DNA from: Sphaerulina vaccinii
Taxonomy: Eukaryota > Ascomycota > Dothideomycetes > Mycosphaerellales > Mycosphaerellaceae
DNA length: 64,000 nucleotides
NCBI GenBank assembly: GCA_022570795.1
Contig: JAKUDP010000007.1
Location: 310,001 to 374,000, forward strand
Direction of reading: 5' to 3'
The notes under the pieces are model-generated. The model had not been told where the DNA came from. It saw only the letters and a program-made list of their open reading frames with translations, and made no database searches. Within the stretch, counting starts at the first letter, position 1. Each line of letters starts with the position of its first letter. Both the position numbers and the translations under genes were made by a program. Below are positions 54,289 to 64,000 of the stretch, one piece after another.

Positions 54289-55404
54289 TCAGCGCTCATT
54301 GACGTCGACCTGTAAACAAGACCCGCCGTGTTCTGCAAATACTGCCTTCGCTGATACAGCAGTACTTGTCAGACATTGGATCTTTCTCGAGTGAGTCACA
54401 AGCCGGACAATGCCACAGGCTATCTCAGATGACTCCTCACTCTGGTCCATGGCGTCAAGTATAAGCAGAATCGGACCATTCCTTTCTGCGAAGCTGATTA
54501 TGGCATTCTGGATCAGCTCAAGTGACAGATTCACAGGGAGCATTGTCAACTCGGCTAGGGACTCCAATACCATTGGCTCTTGCTTTGCTAGTTGAACGAT
54601 CCAGGACCCGAAAATGTTCCGAGGCTCCTGGGTTGCAGCGTCGTTGGGAACGCAGTAGAAGTATGCCAATGGCATCAAGTCGCCCATCGCTTGTTGCGTC
54701 GCGATCACTCGGGACATGATAGCGGTCTTACCAGGTCCAGATTGCCCATATAGTGCCATGATCTGGCTTACCGGATTGGGTTCCTCAAGCCATGCTCGAA
54801 GCGGACCTCGAATGAACCACTCGCCGGATTGTGTCGACGACGAAGCTGCACATGCCATGCGGTGGGCCACTTCTGGAGATACTGGAGCAAGAAATTCAAC
54901 AAGCTTCGGGTGAACGGCTCTGTTCTCTCCTTGAATTCTGGAGACCGCATCACTCGCCATTGGTCGCAGGTCTGCTATGACTGCTTCCGCTTCCGTTTCC
55001 GCGTCCTCTTCCAAAGCAGGAACGCCTCCCATCATGATCAGCAAAAGATTATCCTTCAGCCTACACAGCCATTGCAGTGTGACGTCGACACCTGAGGTCT
55101 CCAGTGGCCAGCTGAGGGACTCCAGTATGGTTCTATGCGACATAAGGTGCGGCGTCAAGTCCCTGAGCATGTCATCGACAAGTATGCGTGCTTGTGTAAC
55201 AAGATCAGACAAGCCATTGTCTGCACTCTTGCCTGGACGTTGACTTTTGATGTCTGACAGTATGCCTCGAAGTGACAAGAGTTCGGAGCATAGCTCGCAG
55301 ATCTGCTTTCGAGCTCTCGCAACGTGGCGGCCGTATTCGTAGAGCTGCTTGAGGAGTTCGCCGATCTGTAAGTTCAGGCCAGTGATGAGGACATGCTCTG
55401 CCAT
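54289..55404 (-). CDS. Short NACHT-type STAND NTPase (NLR-like)
   Basis: A 371-codon frame. The N-terminal ~115 residues (EHVLITGLNLQIGELLKQLY, ICELCSELLSLRGILSDIK) form a helical domain like the fungal STAND/HeLo-type N-termini. Then ASSSTQSGEWFIRGPLRAWL precedes the P-loop YGQSGPGKTAIMS (residues ~210-225) and Walker B ILLILDAMDQ. It stops soon after (LTSTAVSAKAVFAEHGGSC), so no winged helix, ankyrin, TPR or WD repeats are present. Fungal NLRs normally have 700+ residues, hence this is a truncated gene or a short regulator. NLRs commonly signal to HET domains; two HET genes are in this window. Confidence 0.8.
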   Translation of the reverse strand: MAEHVLITGLNLQIGELLKQLYEYGRHVARARKQICELCSELLSLRGILSDIKSQRPGKSADNGLSDLVTQARILVDDMLRDLTPHLMSHRTILESLSWPLETSGVDVTLQWLCRLKDNLLLIMMGGVPALEEDAETEAEAVIADLRPMASDAVSRIQGENRAVHPKLVEFLAPVSPEVAHRMACAASSSTQSGEWFIRGPLRAWLEEPNPVSQIMALYGQSGPGKTAIMSRVIATQQAMGDLMPLAYFYCVPNDAATQEPRNIFGSWIVQLAKQEPMVLESLAELTMLPVNLSLELIQNAIISFAERNGPILLILDAMDQSEESSEIACGIVRLVTHSRKIQCLTSTAVSAKAVFAEHGGSCLQVDVNER

Positions 55405-55678
55405 GTTTGATGTGTCGATGATTGATGATCTTGGAGCGGTTCAGCTGAGGTGAGCAGCGCGCTTGGCGATCCAAGCCTTGCTAACGGCTTTTCAACCAAT
55501 CACATGATGCCTGTTTGTCGGTGCCCGAGTAGACTCAGTAACGTCTTCTAGTCCAGATATGCCTGGAAGCAGAACCAAAGGAATTGCCAGAAGGCGGCTG
55601 GAGTTGCGACTTCGTTCGCCTGGACATATTTACACATGTATGTGCAGCGTCATGATAGTTACTTCTCAACATCTCCTT

Positions 55679-58600
55679 CTACCAATCCTCATCGTCATCA
55701 TCTTCCCTGACACCTCCATCACCTTCCTCCTCAGTGATCTGGCGCAGCCTTCCTGTTTCGATCTCCATGCCCTCATATCTCCCCTTTATCCTTTCACTCA
55801 GATACTCATACTTCTCCCGCTGGATTTTGCCTTCCTCAGCCATCGTCCTCAAATCCCTCGCATCATCCATGAGCGTCGCCATACCCTGTTCGATCAAACT
55901 CTCCAGAAAAGGAACCTGCTGCCAGAGCAACTTGGTATATCGAGCCTTGTCCAACATAGCTTTGAGATGCCACATGGCATTCTGCGCAAGTGTAACAGTC
56001 ACTTTTCTCTCGAGCACTGTGATCTTACGCTCAATATTGGAGATTTGGGAAGGTGTCAGAGGCATCTCTTCGTGGTTGTAGCCCTTGGAGAGAATGTCTT
56101 TGAGGTCCTGGATGTCGCGCTTATCTTTCATGGCGCCACGGACGCTGCGTTGTTTGACATTAGGTCGGTAGCGGCCTTCTTTGTTGTGAGGGTTTTCTGG
56201 AAGGGAGAGGTAGTCTGATACTGTGGATTGTGCGATTGAAGGCTCCAGAATATGGGAGAGATCATTGGTCGATGTAGACTGCGTTGCAGATGTTGATGCA
56301 AAGCGGTGTGTATGATTACTGAGTGCGCCGAGAATACTGAGCGGCCGCGCAAAGCTAGAATATGATCGTTTGGAGGTTGAGGATGGCAAGCCCCATGCAC
56401 GAGCAGGACGAGATGATATCTGAGAGCCTGGTAGTGGTGCGTCTGGGACAGCATTATCCGACAAGAAGCTCTTGTTGCCATGCTCGGGTTCATCGAAGCC
56501 AAAGTCGTACTCCTCCTCTTCTCGGAGCGCTGCACGTCTTTTGGCTTCCTGTGCAAGCTCATCCGCGGACTTATCCTCGCCCTTCGATTCTTGCTCGGTA
56601 GATACAGCATTCTCATCCTCGTTGTTGAATCGTTCGTACAAGTCAGCTTCTGCTTGTTCCTCTCGTCTTATTTCGTCTCGTGTTGCGGTAAGAGCTTTAT
56701 AGACGGGATCATCGAGAGGCTCCTCATCCTTATCACTAAGTTGCGCTGCGGGTGAGCTTCGAGGTGCTCGTCGTGGTCCCTCATCAGCACTGGGCTGCGG
56801 ATCGATGTCCTCCCCCAGCCGAAGTGGATCTAGCTCCACATCCCAGTCAGGCTTCGAGGGTACAACGGACGTTGAAGCATCGTCGCTACCATGCGGTCTG
56901 TCATCTGTTCCCGGGTCGACTTCTTGCGCCTTGTGAAATACAGGAGTCTTGTCAGGCTCAACAACGCCATTCGCACCACGATAGCCTCGTAGCGCATAAC
57001 TCAGAGCCAAATCCCTGGGACCTGTATGAAGCATCTTCCGTACTCTGCCTATTACGACGACATGGTCTTCCACCTCAATACATCTATGCGGTTCTAGGTC
57101 AACTAACAGTTTTGCCTGTAGCCCGCGGCGGTCGAACATGATCGGTGGATTGTTGCCGCGCACGACAGTCTGGACGCCCATGTTTTGCAGTTCCTGAAAA
57201 CCCTGGTGAGGCTCATCATGCGCCTGCGTGAAGGCGTGAGCGATTGCAGCTCCGCGCGCAGTTCCAGCTAGCAGGTTAACGGCAAACCTGCCGGAGCTCT
57301 TTATGGCATCCCAAGTACGTGATGGCAGCTTCAGGTTGAAACTCACCATTGGCTGTGGCTTGAGCGTGACTGTGTTGAATGATGACACCGTGACGCCACG
57401 AGCTCGTGAAATGTCATCTTCTCGATGCGAGGGGCTTCCACACTCCGTGGATGTGACTACGACGACTGGATGTGTCAAATAACGTAGATTGTCGCGAACC
57501 TCTTCAACCAGTTTCGTCAATCTCGCTGAATCAACCATAGGCTGACTGACGACGTGCTTCCCGTAGCCATGGGCGCTACACAGGGCCCTGACTCTATCGG
57601 TCAGGAGTGATGCTATAATACGATGGCCTTGGTCAATAGCACGGCCTAGTATTGTGTTCTCACCCTTTTCAAGGTGGACGAAGCCACCGCTAGAGAGTCT
57701 GCGCAGTCCTTCCGGGCATTCATCGAGAATGGTAGCCCAGATCTCCGCAGCATTTGGCCCGAGGATTTGGTACCGGTGGGAGGTCAAGTCACCCTGCTGT
57801 TCGAAGTACGCTCTGGCATCTTTCGTAGAGAAATCGAGCCCATGAGCCTCAAGACCGTTTGCCTTGCACATCTCGTCGACTTTTAACTGTAGAGCTCGCT
57901 GGAACTGAGTAATACTCGATGGCAAGCCTGTAGTCACGAGGTCGCCATCGGTGCCAGTCAGCGTGATGCGTCCGACGCCTGTACCGATGGCTTGGCGCAG
58001 CATGTCGAGCCGTGCGCCCCGGTGACCAGCGATTCGATCTCGCACCTTTCCTGCGCTTGGACCAGTGATGCGTGCGTGACATACTTCATGCCCTTCGGCA
58101 GACCAGCCGAAAAATTGTCTGAAAGGAGGACTAATCTGAGAGCGTGATTCCTGTTGCCCTGCATGTTCCTGGGCGGGGACCGTTCTGGGTTGCTGCTTTG
58201 CAGAAGCTGGTACGACATCTTGGCTCCTTGATCTCGCGACAGGCATTTCGGTTTTCTGTACTTCATCAAGAAAGCTCAGAATGTGATCCTTTGCCTGTCG
58301 GACGGCCTGTACTGATCCAGAAATGAAGAATGACCGTGCCATCGATGTATTCGAAGACGTCCTGTCCACAGGCCTCAGCTCAGGCTCGCCAATGCTTGCT
58401 TTCACGCTGAACTTTTTCGAAACAGAGCTGATACTTGATGTCGCGACAAACTTCATGAAACTGCTTTCGAGAATGCTCACTTCCATCGTCATTGTGTCGC
58501 TGCTCCGCTCGCGGACCAGAAACTCGCGAGGCGTCAGAGAGCTAGATGGCCTGACCAAATAGGAGCATACTGGGAGGTACACTCCAGGTCTCTCTGCAGT

Positions 58601-59263
58601 GACCGCTTCAGGCGTCCTGGGCAGTGTTCTCCAGCTTTGTAATTCTGAATACGCTCTAGTGGTCTCGTCGAACGTACCAGAAATAAGCACAGACACAGTA
58701 CGGGCATCCTGCATATCGGAAAGACCAGCAGGCGCGGAAAGTGTCTGCACTTCTATCCTGCAGCCATGCTTTTTGCTCAGTGTTTCCAGCTGACTCCCAA
58801 GTTTCTTCTGCATCCTCTCCAGATCTGTCGAGAGTGCTGCATATTCAATCATGAGGCCATGCTCTGATCGGTGCCGTACGATGGCTTCCTGTGCCTGGAG
58901 GGTTCTGAATGGCTGCTCCGTCGCCGTCCTCACTGGCATCTCCTTCCACTGATCTATCATATCCCGCCGTGCGTGAGAGGTGCTCGGCTGCACCTGCACA
59001 TGATGGCGCCCGATTCGTCTACGATCAGGACGATACTCTGAATCTCTTGCAAACTTAGGATTGCCTCCAACCGTCTTACGCACTGTAACCCCAGGCTCGC
59101 CATCCTGACATCGACTCGTCGTATGGTATCCATGGCCTCCAGCTCCAGATATGCTCACTCCGACTGGGGCAGTGAGCAGAGTCCATTCGTAGAAGGCGCG
59201 ATAGAAGCGGCGCGAGGCCACACTCGTCCCGCTCATCAGTCCGAGCAGATGAGGTTGGAACAA
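55679..59263 (-). CDS. Large mitochondrial-type flavin-reductase-fold fusion protein
   Basis: A single 1194-codon frame. The first ~50 residues (MFQPHLLGLMSGTSVASRRF) are Arg/Ser-rich and look like a mitochondrial presequence. Residues 120-570 contain KH-like helix-strand blocks (TDLERMQKKLGSQLETLSKK, ARITGPSAGKVRDRIAGHRG). Residues ~585-770 are a flavin-reductase-like FMN-binding split barrel: HPVVVVTSTECG, RARGVTVSSFNTVTLKPQPM, SGRFAVNLLAGTARG, DHVVVIGRV. The rest is acidic and then a helical conserved-looking end (ERKITVLERKVTVTLAQNAM) finishing in an Asp/Glu tail. The combination suggests an RNA-linked mitochondrial factor rather than a simple reductase. The function is unproven. It is divergent from bL31m. 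Confidence 0.75.
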   Translation of the reverse strand: MFQPHLLGLMSGTSVASRRFYRAFYEWTLLTAPVGVSISGAGGHGYHTTSRCQDGEPGVTVRKTVGGNPKFARDSEYRPDRRRIGRHHVQVQPSTSHARRDMIDQWKEMPVRTATEQPFRTLQAQEAIVRHRSEHGLMIEYAALSTDLERMQKKLGSQLETLSKKHGCRIEVQTLSAPAGLSDMQDARTVSVLISGTFDETTRAYSELQSWRTLPRTPEAVTAERPGVYLPVCSYLVRPSSSLTPREFLVRERSSDTMTMEVSILESSFMKFVATSSISSVSKKFSVKASIGEPELRPVDRTSSNTSMARSFFISGSVQAVRQAKDHILSFLDEVQKTEMPVARSRSQDVVPASAKQQPRTVPAQEHAGQQESRSQISPPFRQFFGWSAEGHEVCHARITGPSAGKVRDRIAGHRGARLDMLRQAIGTGVGRITLTGTDGDLVTTGLPSSITQFQRALQLKVDEMCKANGLEAHGLDFSTKDARAYFEQQGDLTSHRYQILGPNAAEIWATILDECPEGLRRLSSGGFVHLEKGENTILGRAIDQGHRIIASLLTDRVRALCSAHGYGKHVVSQPMVDSARLTKLVEEVRDNLRYLTHPVVVVTSTECGSPSHREDDISRARGVTVSSFNTVTLKPQPMVSFNLKLPSRTWDAIKSSGRFAVNLLAGTARGAAIAHAFTQAHDEPHQGFQELQNMGVQTVVRGNNPPIMFDRRGLQAKLLVDLEPHRCIEVEDHVVVIGRVRKMLHTGPRDLALSYALRGYRGANGVVEPDKTPVFHKAQEVDPGTDDRPHGSDDASTSVVPSKPDWDVELDPLRLGEDIDPQPSADEGPRRAPRSSPAAQLSDKDEEPLDDPVYKALTATRDEIRREEQAEADLYERFNNEDENAVSTEQESKGEDKSADELAQEAKRRAALREEEEYDFGFDEPEHGNKSFLSDNAVPDAPLPGSQISSRPARAWGLPSSTSKRSYSSFARPLSILGALSNHTHRFASTSATQSTSTNDLSHILEPSIAQSTVSDYLSLPENPHNKEGRYRPNVKQRSVRGAMKDKRDIQDLKDILSKGYNHEEMPLTPSQISNIERKITVLERKVTVTLAQNAMWHLKAMLDKARYTKLLWQQVPFLESLIEQGMATLMDDARDLRTMAEEGKIQREKYEYLSERIKGRYEGMEIETGRLRQITEEEGDGGVREDDDDEDW

Positions 59264-59396
59264 AGCTCCAGAAAGGTCATGAAGTCAATGGGAGGGAAGC
59301 TTGGCAATTCCGACTTCACCTCCGCTCCTCGCCGCAACACTCCACCCCATCCCATCATTCTCATCTCTCCCACACATCCTTCTTGCATCAACCAAA
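59264..59396. promoter_or_regulatory. Bidirectional promoter of two mitochondrial-type genes
   Basis: 133 bp between the flavin-reductase-fold gene (minus) and bL31m (plus). The short shared region suggests co-expression. A CTCATCTCTCCC pyrimidine stretch precedes the bL31m ATG. Confidence 0.5.
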
Positions 59397-59962
59397 ATGC
59401 TGTCGACACGCCCCATATGCCTCACCTGCTCCTCAGCAACCAGAACACCCCAGATCTCGCACCAGCAGCTTCGCCACGCGACTCTTCTACGCCGCCCAAA
59501 AAGACCCTATACCTTCACGCAAATGATCACACTTTCCGATGGCTCCACCTTTTTACATCGAACGACAAGTCCCCAACCCGTATATCGTAGCGCAAAGGAT
59601 ACGAAAAACAATGCAATGTGGAATCCTTCGAGTCAGAAGCTGCTAAACATCGAAGAAGATGAGGCAGGGAGATTGAAAAGGTTTAGGAAACGGTTCGGGC
59701 GAGGATATGATGCTGAAAGTATGGGCGACAGTGAAGAGGTATGTGTTGAGTTTGCCGTGGATCTGTTCTCAAACGGACTGAGTGCTGACTTTGTTTGTGA
59801 TAGGTTGCAGAAGGACAGGAGACTCTAAGCCAAGAGGAAGAGGATGACAGTTTGTTGGATCTGATCAGTGGCTACAATAAAGAGGCGGAGAAGAAGGGGA
59901 ATGTTGCAGGTGTGAAAGAGGAGGCGAAGAGAAGTGGGAAAGGCAAGGGTGGCGAGAAGTAG
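59397..59962 (+). CDS. Mitochondrial ribosomal protein bL31m
   Basis: Exons 59397-59738 and 59804-59962 flank a 65 bp intron (GTATGT...ATAG, phase 0), giving 166 residues. The start MLSTRPICLTCSSATR begins a presequence. The L31 core is ATLLRRPKRPYTFTQMITLS, DGSTFLHRTTSPQPVYRSAK, DTKNNAMWNPSSQKL then LKRFRKRFGRGYD. The second exon gives an acidic/basic tail (EEEDDSLLDLISGYNKEAEK). This is the yeast Mrpl36/bL31m type, a large-subunit protein of the mitochondrial ribosome near the central protuberance. The earlier in-frame ATG at 59301 would spoil the presequence, so 59397 is preferred. Confidence 0.85.
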
Positions 59963-61843
59963 GAGAAGAGTGTCGACTCCCTTCGATGCCCACCCGCCCA
60001 AAGAAGTCGAGATGGTATAGCGTGGGTGCTCTGGTCCACCCCGCGCGGCGACATGTGCAATCTGATCCAGAGAGCTCATCACTGTCCAGACCCTAGGCTG
60101 GCTGTACACATACTGTACGAGTACCAACGACCGCGCCAACGCGCCACAACAGTGTTCTGGACCATGCGCCGGCAGTGCGACCCAGCCTTTACGATCTCAC
60201 GCACCATTGCCTGGTATACCTCCGCTCTGAGAGTGACCCAATGGACGGTCTATCAGCGACATTGTCGATCATCAAAATGAATGTGGTTGCTCCACGTGAT
60301 CTGCTCAGTGGCTTTCTCTTTCAGCCCGCCGGCTGTCATCGAGCAGGGGTCTGCAGCACATGAGCTATGCGCATCACGAGGCCCTGCGACCCGCAACCAA
60401 AGACAGTATCGGAGAAGTACCCCTCCAATATTTCACCCTTCAGGTCTGGATCCTGCAGTGCCCGGCGCCACGTCCACGATCGCATTTGGGCACTTGGGAT
60501 GGCTTGAATGGTGGCTTCGCGGAGCAATCGGTGGTCTTCAACCCCGTCATGCGTGCTCGAGGCTCTGTCGCCTCAGCAAACCATTCTTTCCATTGGCTGT
60601 GTAACTAGCAGCATGGTACAAGACGACAGCTTCAGCGCCACGATGTCACCGCGCGGCTTATTCAAGTTAACTGTTATCGCAGTAGTGAGTACCACACGTG
60701 GGTACAAGCTTAGTGCTGTCGTCCAACGCTGCCGATATGGCCGCCATGAAATTCGCGTGGGTGATACTTCGATCGACAGGAAGGTGCATCGGGCAGAGTG
60801 TCGATGGTTGACTGCTCGCAGAGCATGCATTTGAATGTTGCCGCCGCCGTGACAGGGAGAACCAGCGAGGAAGCTCTCGTAAGCTCTCATCCTTCGTATC
60901 GTTATGGCGTTGTGTCGCGCTGAGCTATGGCTGTGATTGCGATGTGACTGGCCTCCATGCTGAGGCGATTCGGTTGCCGATGTCTCCTCGCTCTGTGATC
61001 GCATCGCTCTGGTCTGTCGGTACAATCGCGTTCTGGACGGCTTAGACGATGGCACGATCAACAGAGTGCTGTGCCATACAGACTGTGCTTCGCTTTGACT
61101 CGCAGGCCAAGTGCTCAATGGTCTGCATTGTAGACACATGGGTTCGATATTGCAACGCTGGTCGATGGCTCGATCGCTCTCGAGTTGGGCTCTGCTACGC
61201 TGTTGATACGGTCGCGACACGAACGGCCTGGACGATGGTACCATCGAGAGTGTGGTGTACTGTGCATACCATCGGTATTCACCCAGCTCGCTGGCTATGC
61301 ATCGATATGGTCGTCTTCAATTGGCAGGGCTTGCGCGTGCGGACTGGGACGTACACCGTGGCATTGTGGCATTGAGAGAATTATGGGACATGGTCATATG
61401 GTTGGAGAGCTACATCGGGATGGTCTTCATGATACTGCTGGCAGGAGCACATCGCGACTGCTGCGATCTGTGCAGGTGGTCACGAGGATAGGGGCAAGGC
61501 AAGCACAAGGCGTATGAGGCTGCTGGCACTGCGCTGTTGGAGAGCTACCTAGTATCAAAGGTAACTGGTCGGTCTATGAGAGCATTGCATCGTCGGCGCA
61601 TCGGCGCATCGGGTGGAGGAGTAGAAGCACAGGTAGCTTGGCTGAGCAGGTTGAGTCACAGCTGGTCATGCTGAAGCCCCACAGACGCGTCCGTACAAAA
61701 CCCCTCTCACTCGCTGTTTCCTCCATCCTTCCTTCTTCACACTTTTTCGACAGTTTTCAGCAAGCACCACCAATACTTGCAGTTGCACTTTCCGTACCAA
61801 CACACGAACAAACAAGCTTTGCGGCACCAGCCGAGCCGTTCAA
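59963..61843. other. Long intergenic region, 1.88 kb
   Basis: No gene I can support. A minus-strand frame of 223 codons (61244-60573) and several plus frames exist, but composition is irregular (high Ser/Arg/His). A diverged duplication of roughly 80-100 bp (copies near 61000-61080 and 61180-61270) overlaps them. It may hold the promoter of the centrosomin-like gene. Confidence 0.45.
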
Positions 61844-64000
61844 ATGGCTCACATGGTATGTTTCAGGATCCCGGTCGCACCTGCATGAACTAAACGCTAA
61901 CGCTCCTTCCAGATCTCCTCCCTCCCTTTGGGAGACATTTTTGGGGATTAGGACCTCCCAACTCTGCCTCTCTCTCCTCCTCCAGCCGACATCTCAGCCT
62001 TCGGGCTCGCGTACAAGCCGCGATCACACGAAAAGTCGTTCTTCGAGATGTTCTCTGAGATGACATCCAATGACGCCTCCTCACTCGACGCGTCTTCCCT
62101 TTCACCAAGCGTCCTCCTCCCACGGCCCTCCGTTAACACAATGGACTCGTCAATCACCATTCTGCCGTCGGAAATGCCGCGTCCGGCGTCTTCTGGCGAC
62201 CTTAATGCGCCACCGCGTAGGACGCTCACGCTCAAAGAACAGAACGCCAAAACGGACGCTCTTACGAAGGAGAACTTCGACTTGAAGCTCAAGATTCACT
62301 TCCTCAGCAAGGCACTCGAGAACCGCAGCGAGGATGGCATCAAGGAGCTTGTGGACGCCAATGTCCAGCTACAGACAGACCTCGCCAATGAGCGCAAAGA
62401 CAATGCCGCCATGCGTAAGAAGATGCGCGACATGGAGACGCGACTCAAGCAGCAAGAAGAGGCACTGGCAGACGCGCAGTCACAACAGAAGAGCACTGCA
62501 CGCGACGACGAGGACGACAATCCTACTCTGCAGGCCCAGATGCATGAAGAGATCCTCTACCTCCACCAGCAGAACGACCGCCTCGAAGAGCAAGTCACCA
62601 CTCTGCGAGAAGAGGTCATGGACAAGGAGCTGGAGAAGCGCAAAATGGCAGAGCACATGCGCGGAATGGCTGGCAAGCGTGGTCAGGACGCCAACGGCAT
62701 GAAGGAGATGGAAGACATGTGGCAGGATCTGCTCAATGCCGAGACTGGACGACGCGAGCAGGCTGAAGACGAGATCAGCGCTCTCAGGAACGAGCTCACC
62801 AAGCTGCAGATGGAGAAGGCATCCCCAGCACCAAATCGCATCGCCGATCGCGGTCTCAAGACGCCCAAGAGACGCAGCCACATGCAGTCCGTGGACGAAG
62901 CAGACTCATCTGCCGAGGAAGACATCGCAAATGGCGTTAGAAGCGTCCAAGGCGACCTCATCGAGCAACTCAAGCATGAGAACGACGAGCTTCGACGTAA
63001 CCTGGGAGCTCAGACTAGCATGCTGACCTCTCGCAACCGCGAACGTGAACGATTACAAGAGGAAATTGAGAGTCTCAAGCTACTCCAGCGCAAAGGCGAT
63101 GGAAGATCATTGGCTGGAGAAAGTATCTTCGACCGATCGATCTCTCGCGCGCACCAGCGATCACAGTCTCGAGCCAGTGACCACACTGCTGTTACCGAAG
63201 CCGAGCGAGACGACTGGCACAAGAAGGAGGGCGAGCTTCGCGATAGATACGCGGAAGAGCGACTCAAATTCCAAGAGATTGAGCGCAAGCATACACAACA
63301 TCTTAACTACATTCAAGTTCTGGAAGCCGATTATCAATCGATGGAAACCGAGCTTAATGAACATCAGCAGGATCTGAGATCCATACAACAGGAGCGCGAT
63401 GAACTGATCCAGGTCGTCGAGGACAAGGATGCAGAAATCGCCAACATTAAGGAGGAGGCGATCGAAGAGATCACTGCCCTCGAACAGCAACGAACAAAGC
63501 TGGAGAACAGGCTCGAAGAGGCCTACAGCCATCTCGACAAGACACAGTCGAAGTTGAAGACAACTACCGATGGATATCAAGGCTTGCAAGCCGAACTCCG
63601 CGACATTACCGCCCGGGTTATCGACCTGGACGATGTCAAAGCACACAACATGCGCACGATCGAAACCCTCGAACAGCAAATCGCGGAGGCTGAAGAGGAG
63701 ATCACGAAATGGGAGCAGAAGTGCAATGAGCTCGATCAAAAGAATCGAAAGCTCGAGATCACCGAAGAAAGCCTACACTCTGAGATCACATTCCTCAGAG
63801 AAGAGCAAGAAGGAGATAAGATCAAGATTGGGGAGCTGGAAGGCTCGCTTGATGCAGCACATGCAAGCATCCAGGATGAGCAGGAGAAACTACGCGAGCT
63901 GGGAGAGAGCATCGCAGAGGAACGCCGACAGCGCGACACCCTCGAGAACAAGTCCAAGGAAGACGTCCAGAAGGTGCTGGACGATCTCAACTCGGAGAAT
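61844..64000 (+). CDS. Centrosomin-type (Cnn_1N) microtubule-organising protein, 3' partial
   Basis: ATG 61844 (MAHM) is followed by donor GTATGT. Using acceptor GATTAG at 61951 gives exon 2 from 61952, open without a stop to the window end (683 codons). DLPTLPLSPPPADISAFG is followed by RSHEKSFFEMFSEM and the CM1/Cnn_1N motif LTLKEQNAKTDALTKENFDL then KLKIHFLSKAL. Long heptad coiled coils follow (DEILYLHQQ-like, QLKHENDELRRNLGAQ, ERDELIQVVEDKDAEIANIK). CM1 proteins such as fission-yeast Mto1/Pcp1 recruit gamma-tubulin complexes to spindle pole bodies or other sites. The frame also reads through CTTCCAG upstream, but then meets TAG 61949-61951, which favours the later acceptor. The C-terminus lies beyond the window. 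Confidence 0.85.

Noticed and set aside
60573..61244. A 223-codon minus-strand frame
   Set aside because: Ser/Arg/His-rich and overlapping a diverged DNA repeat; no coding evidence beyond openness.
61913..61951. An in-frame TAG near the start of the centrosomin-like gene, considered as another readthrough case
   Set aside because: The acceptor GATTAG at 61951 removes it and keeps phase with MAHM, so no stop needs to be explained.

Overview
This window is nuclear DNA of a filamentous ascomycete. I infer a Pezizomycotina fungus, probably a Dothideomycete near the Mycosphaerellales. The evidence is short GT-AG introns of about 48-73 bp with CTRAY-like branch sites, fungal-only families (HET, NACHT, GPI mucins, UstYa-like), and an AT-rich block with the TpA-rich decay of repeat-induced point mutation (RIP). 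The species is not identifiable from sequence alone.

Layout. 1-7200 is a RIP-degraded Ty1/Copia element on the minus strand with a Tc1/mariner copy nested inside it on the plus strand. 7240-17250 is gene-dense: a small secreted protein at the transposon edge, a large GH47 alpha-mannosidase, an amino-acid/choline permease and several hypotheticals. 17450-21970 holds a tandem pair of GPI-anchored, Ser/Thr-rich cell-surface genes; each shows a reading-frame break. 22460-30000 has a pepsin-like protein lacking its first catalytic Asp, a UstYa-like protein with eroded motifs, an F-box-like gene and an Spt10-type acetyltransferase. 30450-36530 is an array of four BTB/POZ paralogues plus the collapsed remains of a fifth. 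36600-48250 holds a HET gene, GPI transamidase subunit Gaa1, meiotic Hop2, a tannase/feruloyl esterase and a HET gene lacking its N-terminus. 48290-55400 has a type I metacaspase, a carboxylesterase, a Cys-containing secreted protein, a mitochondrial LEA-like protein and a NACHT NTPase. 55680-59960 is a divergent pair of probable mitochondrial genes (a flavin-reductase-fold fusion and ribosomal protein bL31m). The window ends inside a centrosomin-type (Cnn_1N) coiled-coil gene.

How genes relate. Housekeeping genes (gaa1, hop2, bL31m, spt10-like, GH47, cnn-like) alternate with accessory genes that cluster by type: secreted or cell-wall proteins (17-25 kb), BTB paralogues (30-36 kb) and self-recognition/cell-death families (two HET genes, metacaspase and NACHT between 36.6 and 55.4 kb). 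The truncated HET gene starts 47 bp from the divergent metacaspase.

Most notable: the BTB array, with a shared CxYHxH-x5-C motif, a phase-2 micro-exon in all four members and a promoter-to-tail deletion relic; the HET/metacaspase head-to-head arrangement; and three places where an in-frame stop is followed by coding-like sequence in the same frame. Splice sites were assigned by eye from GT/AG signals, phase and paralogue comparison. No homology search was run.
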